Positions 5,656 to 10,749 of a stretch of 10,749 bases of DNA are shown one piece after another (position 1 is the stretch's first letter; each line of letters begins with the position of its first letter). The position numbers were made by a program, and so were the translations under genes. Source of the DNA: Methanobacteriota archaeon (GTDB lineage Archaea > JACRDV01); assembly GCA_024860865.1 (NCBI GenBank), contig JACRDV010000052.1, positions 1-10,749 on the forward strand, written 5' to 3'. Below the pieces are notes generated by a model. That model was given only the letters and a program-made list of their open reading frames with translations. It searched no databases and was not told the origin of the DNA.

Positions 5656-6476
5656 ATGTCTCGTATAGAAAACAAGTTCAAAGAACTTAAAGAGCGAAGA
5701 GAAGGCGCGCTAATCCCTTATATAACATTAGGCGATCCTTCTATAGAAAAAAGCATAGAAATTGCCCAAGCATTAGGGTCTAAAGCGGACATACTTGAAC
5801 TCGGTATACATTTGCGCTAGAGCGCATATGGCCGAAACCGTTTTCAGATCCAATTGCAGACGGCCCGACTATTCAAGCTTCGGCTCAAAGGGCTTTAAAG
5901 GCAGGAATGATGCCTAAACTAGCTTTTGAAGCTGTTAAAAAAATTAAATCACCTATCCCAATTGTATTCCTAACTTATTACAATATTATTTTGAGATACG
6001 GAATTGAAAAATTTGTAAAAGATTGCAAAAATTCAAACGTTGATGGCTTAATAGTAGCAGAGTTACCTATTGAAGAGGCAAATAGCCTTTACAATGCATG
6101 CAAAGATAATGATGTTGATTTAATTTTCTTGATTGCTCCAACTACAACTGAAGAGCGCCTTAAGAAAATTATTGATAAGGCAAGCGGGTTTTTGTATTTA
6201 GTTTCATTGCTCGGAGTAACAGGAGTTAGAGAAACTGTTGGTGAGATTACTAAGAAAACGATTGCAAGAGTTATAAAATATACTAAAGGCAGAATTCCAG
6301 TTTGTATTGGGTTTGGTATTTCAAAACCAGAACATGTGAAAGAGGTTATTCAAGCGGGAGCAGAAGGAGCAATTGTAGGAAGTGCCTTGGTCAAGTTGAT
6401 TGAAAGAGAAGAAAAATTAGAGAAAATTGTTGAGTTTGTCTCTCAATTAAAAAGTGGTTCTAGATTTACTGTTTAG
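5656..6476 (+). pseudogene. trpA: tryptophan synthase alpha subunit, disrupted by a 29-base insertion
   Basis: TrpA cleaves indole-3-glycerol phosphate to indole and glyceraldehyde 3-phosphate, delivering indole to TrpB. The first part (5656-5808) gives 51 good residues: MSRIENKFKELKERREGA, then PYITLGDPS and DILELGI with the catalytic Glu48. Then 29 extra bases (5809-5837) bring an in-frame TAG at 5818-5820. The family sequence resumes, shifted by two, at 5838 with PFSDPIADGPTIQ, which carries the second catalytic Asp (codon 5859-5861). It continues through GVTGVRE and the phosphate-binding IGFGIS and AIVGSALV to TAG at 6474. Removing the insertion restores about 263 residues, the normal length, with no other defect seen. 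A downstream restart at the ATG at 5907 would lack both catalytic acids. Inactivation therefore looks recent, or the insertion is bypassed or an assembly error. Confidence 0.85.
5801..5835 (+). repeat. hairpin-forming insertion inside trpA
   Basis: The insertion (5809-5837) and its edges fold on themselves. TGCGC and GCGCA pair around a TAGA loop that contains the stop codon. CAT and ATG pair outside a T/T mismatch. TCGGT (5801-5805, native trpA) pairs with GCCGA (5831-5835) across a three-base ATA bulge. No target duplication is obvious. It may be a minimal mobile palindrome, an excision footprint or a replication-slippage product. Confidence 0.6.
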
Positions 6477-6478
6477 TG

Positions 6479-6628
6479 CTAAAGCTCTTTTTTAAGGACT
6501 TTATAGATTACATAAGCAAGAACTAAAATTACTATTAGCACAACTATTTCCCATAGAAATTTAACTACCACAGCAGCTATTATTAGAGCTAAAATTATCA
6601 GAATAAAGTCGCGAAAAGTTAAAGGCAT
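6479..6628 (-). CDS. small two-helix membrane protein, function unknown
   Basis: This is a 49-residue open frame from ATG at 6628 to TAG at 6479. After a polar start (MPLTFRDF) come two hydrophobic stretches, about residues 8-24 (ILIILALIIAAVVVKF) and 26-42 (EIVVLIVILVLAYVIY), ending in a basic KVLKKEL tail. That is a clean pattern for a small hairpin membrane protein. The AT-rich minus-strand element TTTAATAA (6648-6655 on the map) is centred about 24 bases upstream of the ATG, the spacing of a leaderless archaeal transcript. Its stop lies two bases from the end of trpA, tail to tail. I recognise no family. Random hydrophobic frames occur in AT-rich DNA, but the fit between reading frame, promoter and neighbour ends makes a real gene likely. 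Confidence 0.6.
   Translation of the reverse strand: MPLTFRDFILIILALIIAAVVVKFLWEIVVLIVILVLAYVIYKVLKKEL
6485..6492 (+). terminator. oligo-T run after trpA
   Basis: CTTTTTTA begins nine bases after the trpA stop. Such U-runs can end archaeal transcripts. It lies inside the convergent small gene, so termination there would also limit antisense read-through. Confidence 0.3.
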
Positions 6629-6647
6629 ACCTAAGACTCTGTTTCCT

Positions 6648-6679
6648 TTATTAAAATTTTTTGATTAAAGATTAAAAAG
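6648..6679. promoter_or_regulatory. divergent TATA boxes for two small genes
   Basis: On the minus strand TTTAATAA (6648-6655) is centred about 24 bases before the ATG at 6628. On the plus strand ATTAAAAAG (6671-6679) is centred about 23 bases before the ATG at 6698. Both spacings suit leaderless archaeal transcripts, and no SD site precedes either start. Confidence 0.4.
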
Positions 6680-6697
6680 TTACATAACTAAAGTTGC

Positions 6698-6802
6698 ATG
6701 GGTTTGAAATTACAAAAAAGCAGATTGAAGGCATTAAACCCTGAAATCATTACAAAAGAGAGGAGGAAAAAATTGCACAAAGGGAAAAATTACATAATTT
6801 AG
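6698..6802 (+). CDS. tiny basic protein, function unknown
   Basis: This is a 34-residue open frame from ATG at 6698 to TAG at 6800-6802, starting MGLKLQKSRLKALNPE and continuing into a strongly basic ERRKKLHKGKNY stretch, with 12 Lys or Arg and few acids. It has a TATA-like element at the right distance for a leaderless start. Its stop shares bases 6799-6802 with the stop of the convergent surface-protein gene. The basic, polar composition would suit nucleic-acid or ribosome binding, but nothing in it identifies a family. Its shortness makes chance a real alternative; the call rests on promoter spacing and on the gene filling an otherwise empty gap. Confidence 0.4.
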   Translation: MGLKLQKSRLKALNPEIITKERRKKLHKGKNYII

Positions 6803-8142
6803 TTATAACCCCCGCTTTCTGGAATCTTTTCTAAGTAAAACTGCTCAAGTTTTTTAATATCTTCTTTAAGGATATTGGCTCTCTCTTCATATTCTTCCTT
6901 TGAAATTTCTCCTTGCTTAAAGCGAGTTTCCAGAATTTCTAACACTAAAGATTTTTCTTTTCGCTTGGCTTTAAATTCCCCAAGTAATTCTTCTCCAGAA
7001 AGCTTTTTTTCGATTACAGGTTCTGGCTTAAAAAATATTTTTGGCTTTACTCTGCGGTTCCGTAGTATCCAAGTTGTCCCAACTAATGCCGCACATATCA
7101 AACCTATTAAGCTAAAGATTATAAAATCTTTATTTTCAAAACTTATCTTATATTTTTGCTCAGATTCAGACTCAGTTTTTGGGATAACTTTTGTTTCTTT
7201 AACTTCTGTTGTTGGTTTTTCAGCAACTTGTGCAATTTGCGTAGACATCATTGCTAGTTCAGCCATGTCCTTTGCTCTATTTGCCTCACTAACAGCAACT
7301 GAATACTCTTTATTAGAAAAGGCTAGGTAAGCATTAGCCAAATGCGCCTTTGCACTTTCAAATAACTTAAGCGTTGGATTGCTAGCATTGAGACCCTGTT
7401 CAAAAGTAGGCTTGAACGAAACTATGGTATTGTTAGCAGCTTTAATCGCTACTCTAGCGTTCACGCGCTGTTCAATTGTTTGAGCTAAACTGCTTGCATC
7501 ATTTGCCTTTAATATGGCATTTTCATAATTATTCTGATCAAAAGCCTGCCTTGCATCACTTAAACCTCTATAAGCATCTTGAAGTAATCCTTCTTCAGTA
7601 CTGATATCAACATTTGCATCTTTGGCAGCATTGACTTTTTTCACAGCTAAATCAATCTTAGTTTGTGCTTCAGAAATAGTTTGTTGAGTTATAGATACGT
7701 ACGCCAAACCAGTAACATTGAAAGAGATTGAGGTTGCGCTAGTATATCCCTCAAAATATTTGGAAATTAATATAGCAAGTGTATGCTTCCCAACTGGAGC
7801 ATTATTTTTTACAAAAATAGTAAGTTTTTCTTCCCAGCTTTGGTTTGTATCTAAATAGTATAATCTATAATCCTCTTTGAAAGTGATAAATTGCACATTC
7901 TTAAATGCTGGATTATATTTAGTAGCAATTAAGATTCCTTCATCAGCAATTATTGTTAAGTTTAGATAAGCTAATCCTTTACCTAGATTTATCATATTCA
8001 CGGTACAAGTAGTCTGAGTTCCCTGTTGGGCAACTGGATGTTCGATTGAAACATTAATTTTGATATCAATTTGCGATTGTGCAAATGCGCTCGAAAAAAC
8101 TAAAATTAAAAATGATAATATAAAAACAAACACCTTTTGCAT
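6799..8142 (-). CDS. membrane-anchored surface protein with SHOCT-like tail
   Basis: This 447-residue protein has a clear layout. A Sec signal peptide (1-21, ending SSAFA before QSQ) comes first. A beta-rich extracellular domain follows (about 22-147), resembling the CARDB/NEW3 type seen in archaeal surface proteins (HPVAQQGTQTTCTVNMINLG, later NAPVGKHTLAILIS). Next is an alanine-rich helical region (about 150-300) with two similar segments ending in EAILKANDASSLA-like and SVAVSEANRAKDMA helices. A Thr/Glu-rich linker leads to one transmembrane helix (about 340-360) and a basic stop-transfer (RNRRVKPK). The cytoplasmic tail ends in RFKQGEISKEEYEERANIL (407-425), a SHOCT-like short helical hairpin. 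The protein is therefore outside except for its C-terminal tail. It is divergent from the gene at 8267 and overlaps the tiny gene at 6698 by four bases at its end. The exact role (adhesion, envelope organisation, sensing) is unknown. Confidence 0.75.
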   Translation of the reverse strand: MQKVFVFILSFLILVFSSAFAQSQIDIKINVSIEHPVAQQGTQTTCTVNMINLGKGLAYLNLTIIADEGILIATKYNPAFKNVQFITFKEDYRLYYLDTNQSWEEKLTIFVKNNAPVGKHTLAILISKYFEGYTSATSISFNVTGLAYVSITQQTISEAQTKIDLAVKKVNAAKDANVDISTEEGLLQDAYRGLSDARQAFDQNNYENAILKANDASSLAQTIEQRVNARVAIKAANNTIVSFKPTFEQGLNASNPTLKLFESAKAHLANAYLAFSNKEYSVAVSEANRAKDMAELAMMSTQIAQVAEKPTTEVKETKVIPKTESESEQKYKISFENKDFIIFSLIGLICAALVGTTWILRNRRVKPKIFFKPEPVIEKKLSGEELLGEFKAKRKEKSLVLEILETRFKQGEISKEEYEERANILKEDIKKLEQFYLEKIPESGGYN

Positions 8143-8232
8143 AAAAAATCACTTGAATCTTAACTACGATACTTAGGCTTGAGAAAATTATGGATTAAAA
8201 CCTTTTTATTTGAGTATTTTTAAAAAATTTTA

Positions 8233-8243
8233 TTATTTACTTA
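8233..8243 (+). promoter_or_regulatory. possible TATA box of the winged-helix/ATPase pair
   Basis: TTATTTACTTA-like sequence lies about 29 bases upstream of the ATG at 8267, and no SD site precedes that ATG, which suggests a leaderless message covering both genes. The 124-base region between the divergent genes is very AT-rich, so several alternative TATA-like elements exist, for example around 8215-8230. Confidence 0.3.
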
Positions 8244-8266
8244 TGTAGTAGGCTTAGTAGATCATA

Positions 8267-8956
8267 ATGGAAGAGCTAATTGAAAGAGAGATTATTCAAG
8301 TCCTAAAAAGGCTTGAAAGGGCTTCTCAAGGCATTCCCCCATCTGTTTTAATAAAAAACAAACCTGAAAGAGAGAGAATTTTACAGTTTCTTACCTCACA
8401 AGAATTAATTAAGCCTGTCCAACTTAAGCCTAGAAGCAATCGCTATTATATTACAGAGAAAGGAAAACAATTACTTTTGCAAAAAAGATCACCAGAAGAA
8501 CTCACAGAGCAAATTACAAGAGGATTTAAAAATCTTTTCGAGAGATTTTCTAATTTTCAAGAGTCTACAAAGAAAGAATTCGAAGAAATGTGGAAAGAGC
8601 TTAATGACATTCGAACCTTTATTGAATTTTTAAAAACAAAGCAAAAAGAAAATCTACAAATTCCAGTTGAAGCAGCGGTTACAAAAGAAGATTTCCTCAG
8701 AATCTTAAAAGAGGAATATGAGAAATTAATACCTGATAAGAGGTTAAATCCAGCGGTTAAAATAGTTCTGTTGAGAAAATCTATCCTTCAACGAATTCCA
8801 ACTTTAACTAGAGAGTTGTTTGATGAGTGGTTAACAGAATTACACATGAAACAAAAATTGCAAATGATAACAGGAGATACTAATGACCAAAATGTTTCAG
8901 AACTAATAAAAGGCCCACCCGGTCATTGGTTTGTATATCTTATCATTCCAGCATAA
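8267..8956 (+). CDS. winged-helix / coiled-coil protein, partner of downstream ATPase
   Basis: This 229-residue protein belongs to no family I can name. Residues 1-72 look like a winged helix: three helices (EREIIQVLKRLER, PPSVLIKN, ERERILQFLTSQELI) and a beta wing ending in RYYITEKGKQLLLQ. Residues about 80-128 are a charged coiled coil. Residues 164-228 look like a second winged helix: LLRKSILQRIPTLTRELFDE and LTELHMKQKLQMITG, with a wing ending GHWFVYLIIP. The protein probably binds DNA or acts as a subunit that bridges two partners through the coiled coil. The next gene, for a large ATPase, starts only eight bases after this stop on the same strand, so the two are almost certainly co-expressed and likely form a complex. 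It is AT-rich like its partner. The winged-helix assignments are pattern-based; the coiled coil is the safest part. Confidence 0.7.
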   Translation: MEELIEREIIQVLKRLERASQGIPPSVLIKNKPERERILQFLTSQELIKPVQLKPRSNRYYITEKGKQLLLQKRSPEELTEQITRGFKNLFERFSNFQESTKKEFEEMWKELNDIRTFIEFLKTKQKENLQIPVEAAVTKEDFLRILKEEYEKLIPDKRLNPAVKIVLLRKSILQRIPTLTRELFDEWLTELHMKQKLQMITGDTNDQNVSELIKGPPGHWFVYLIIPA

Positions 8957-8964
8957 GTGAGTTC

Positions 8965-10749
8965 ATGAAAGAGAAATGTATGGAAATACTTAAAAAGTCT
9001 TTTGATGACGGCACAGCGCCCTTTTTTCGAGATATATCAAAAGATGACTTTTTTGAAGACATTGATGTTTCTATACCGCACATTGAGGTTGAAAAAACTA
9101 TATTCGATAAACTAGATGGAGTTAGAAATAAAAATTTAACCAATACTATGGCTATTTTAGCAGCACCTGGCGGCGGCAAAACTCACTTATTTAAGATACT
9201 TAAGAACAAAGAAGATCTATTAAATTGTAAAGTAGTTCGCATTTCCACTATTAAGGACCCCTCAAGACCTTTCTATAGCATCTACAACAGCCTTATTGAG
9301 GGTCTAGGAGAGAAATTACTTTTAAAAATTGTGCGCTCTCATATAGAGAATAAGCTTAAGTCTAGATCTATTGAAAAATTCTCTCAACCTTCTGAAAAAC
9401 TAATTAGAGCATTATGTGATGAAGCTGCCAAAACTTTGGCAGGTTTTGATTTAGCATTTTATCGCGCATTTTTAAACATAGCTAATGATAAACTAAATGC
9501 TTTATCGCTGAGATGGCTAAAGTGCGACTATTTAAATGATAATGAACTTAAACAACTTGGAATCAATGGGGTTCTTATCGATGGTGATGATGTAGCATAT
9601 GCAGCAATAAAAATTATAGGCAATTATGCAATGATTCCGATCTGTATTTATTTTGATCAATTAGAGATGTATACAAACTTAGGTCAAGAGTTTGTTAAAA
9701 GATTTTTTGATGCTATAATGGAGCTTCGTGATACAACTAAAAGCTACTTGGTAATACTTGCTTGCAGGCAGGATGAATGGGAAAACCTCTATCATATGGC
9801 AAGAGAAGCTGCGAGAGATAGGATAGAAGAACAGAAATATCTAAAAAATTTCACGCTCGATGATGCATTTGAATTCACGATATATTCGATGGGTAGTTTT
9901 TGGAGAAATAAAGGCATTTTTATCCATGAGCAAGCTAGTACGCCTGAAAGCATGATGTTCCCCCTCAGAATGTCTGATGTTTCAGATGCTTGGATAGAAT
10001 CTAAAGGCATCCCTAGGCATCTCATAAGAAGCTTAAAGACTAAACTTCACAAACATTTAATTGAATGGAAACCACTTCTACCAAAAGTTCCAAGTGTATC
10101 TGTGTTCAACATGAAAGGAGAAAGGATTCTGCCAGGGGATACTATATTACTATCAATAGGAGAAAAAATAAAAATAACAGAATCCGATGGAGATTTTTCA
10201 TTAGTGCAATTAAATTGCGAAGGTGATATTTCTATAGAAAGCACGCTATCACCAGACAATAATGCCAAAGAGACATATCTCTCATGCAATAACTCAGGAA
10301 CAATTCGAATTGGTTTAGTAGCTGGAGATGCAAAAAAAGAACTAGGTTATGGAAACTACTATATTCAAATATTAACTCCTTGGTATGTTGCAATTAATTC
10401 TTTATTGAAAGGTGTAAAGGATAGTATATTTGGTTGGAAAATTTTAACTGAAAGTTTTGTGCAACCTTTTATGTTTGAAGCAAAAGACGATTTTGGGCTA
10501 AAAAGAACTTACATAATGGCTTGTTTTTTTGTCGCTCAGAAAGAAAATAAAAAGGTAAAAGTAGTTTTAGATACACTTTATGAAGGTGGAAAGGGTCCTA
10601 TTGAACAAGCTGCTAAGCGACTTAGTGGGGTTCTTAGTGAAAAAGTAGCAGATTATGCAATCCTCATCAAACCAGAAGAAATTGGCAAAGATTCAAAAAT
10701 TCTCGAAGATTTTGAATCCGGATGGAAAGACAAAGGTCATGTAATTAGC
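8965..10749 (+). CDS. AAA+-type ATPase with Ig-like domain, incomplete at right edge
   Basis: The frame is open for 595 codons from ATG at 8965 to the window end with no stop, so the C terminus is missing. A P-loop AAPGGGKTHLF lies at residues 66-76 (Lys72). A Walker B-like strand CIYFDQLEMY has Asp231 followed by Gln, not Glu. A sensor-like strand LVILACRQDEW is at 262-272. A lid helix with GIPRHLIRSLKTKL (about 350) matches the G-x-PR element of AAA+ ATPases related to ORC/TniB-type and STAND-like enzymes. From about 375 to 468 follows a beta-rich immunoglobulin-like stretch (GERILPGDTILLSIGEKI, then SGTIRIGL and YGNYYIQIL). Residues 475-595 form an alpha/beta region (KVKVVLDTLYEGGKG, then ADYAILIKPEEIG) of unknown type. 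It follows the winged-helix gene by eight bases. The ATPase core is sure; the role is inferred to be DNA-related or defensive, not shown. Confidence 0.8.
   Translation, partial: MKEKCMEILKKSFDDGTAPFFRDISKDDFFEDIDVSIPHIEVEKTIFDKLDGVRNKNLTNTMAILAAPGGGKTHLFKILKNKEDLLNCKVVRISTIKDPSRPFYSIYNSLIEGLGEKLLLKIVRSHIENKLKSRSIEKFSQPSEKLIRALCDEAAKTLAGFDLAFYRAFLNIANDKLNALSLRWLKCDYLNDNELKQLGINGVLIDGDDVAYAAIKIIGNYAMIPICIYFDQLEMYTNLGQEFVKRFFDAIMELRDTTKSYLVILACRQDEWENLYHMAREAARDRIEEQKYLKNFTLDDAFEFTIYSMGSFWRNKGIFIHEQASTPESMMFPLRMSDVSDAWIESKGIPRHLIRSLKTKLHKHLIEWKPLLPKVPSVSVFNMKGERILPGDTILLSIGEKIKITESDGDFSLVQLNCEGDISIESTLSPDNNAKETYLSCNNSGTIRIGLVAGDAKKELGYGNYYIQILTPWYVAINSLLKGVKDSIFGWKILTESFVQPFMFEAKDDFGLKRTYIMACFFVAQKENKKVKVVLDTLYEGGKGPIEQAAKRLSGVLSEKVADYAILIKPEEIGKDSKILEDFESGWKDKGHVIS

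Noticed and set aside
5801-5840. Archaeal bulge-helix-bulge intron in trpA
   Set aside because: The hairpin is real, but the 3' boundary needed to restore the frame (5837/5838) lies outside the stem. No four-base-pair helix flanked by two three-base bulges can be drawn at either allowed pair of junctions.
5907-6476. Intact gene starting at ATG 5907
   Set aside because: It is only the C-terminal three quarters of TrpA. It lacks the catalytic Glu and Asp, both encoded upstream in the disrupted part, and the family sequence continues upstream without a break to 5838.
6875-7330. 151-residue open frame on the plus strand
   Set aside because: It is fully antisense to the surface-protein gene, which has a signal peptide, membrane helix and sensible domain order. 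The plus frame is Ser/Phe-rich shadow sequence.
8943-10289. Three short minus-strand open frames
   Set aside because: They lie antisense to the long open ATPase frame, which carries clear P-loop and AAA+ motifs.
1-10749. CRISPR array or complete insertion sequence
   Set aside because: No regularly spaced direct repeats and no transposase gene with terminal inverted repeats were seen.

Overview
The window reads as archaeal accessory and housekeeping DNA. The evidence is AT-rich TATA boxes about 25 bases upstream of several start codons that lack Shine-Dalgarno (SD) sites (leaderless style), a remnant of the archaeal-type ATPase family, two VapBC-like PIN-toxin modules, a Wzx/MATE-like archaeal flippase, and an anchored surface protein. 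A Thermoproteota/Bathyarchaeia-like lineage is plausible, but the sequence alone does not settle it. Composition is uneven: the two toxin-antitoxin modules are visibly more GC-rich (one 60-base sample is 50% GC) than the flippase (one 60-base sample is 28%), which suggests they arrived by transfer.

Layout. 1-411: the possible tail of a gene entering from the left, then intergenic DNA with several perfect palindromes and a possible gene remnant. 412-1087: a ribbon-helix-helix antitoxin and an overlapping PIN-domain toxin. 1088-1535: non-coding or decayed DNA. 1551-3071: a polytopic polysaccharide/lipid flippase. 3182-4372: an intact trpB. 4373-5655: a foreign segment lying between trpB and trpA. 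It holds a broken archaeal ATPase gene on the minus strand, a tRNA T-arm-like scrap, and a second toxin-antitoxin pair (AbrB-type antitoxin plus PIN toxin). 5656-6476: trpA, broken by a 29-base hairpin-forming insertion exactly between its two catalytic acidic residues. 6479-6628 (minus) and 6698-6802 (plus): two very small genes reading away from a shared promoter region. 6799-8142 (minus): a secreted or surface protein with a membrane anchor and a short SHOCT-like cytoplasmic tail.

8267-10749: a tightly spaced pair, running off the right edge. It consists of a small protein with winged-helix-like ends joined by a coiled coil, followed by a large AAA+-type ATPase that goes on into an immunoglobulin-like beta domain and an alpha/beta C-terminal region. 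The 595-codon reading frame of the second gene is open to the window end. I do not recognise this pair as a named system. It is the best candidate here for an undescribed defence or DNA-transaction module.

The tryptophan synthase locus tells a decay story. The beta subunit keeps all its key residues, the alpha partner is disrupted, and a toxin-antitoxin cassette sits between them. The cell therefore either has another alpha subunit, uses TrpB alone with supplied indole, or is losing tryptophan synthesis.
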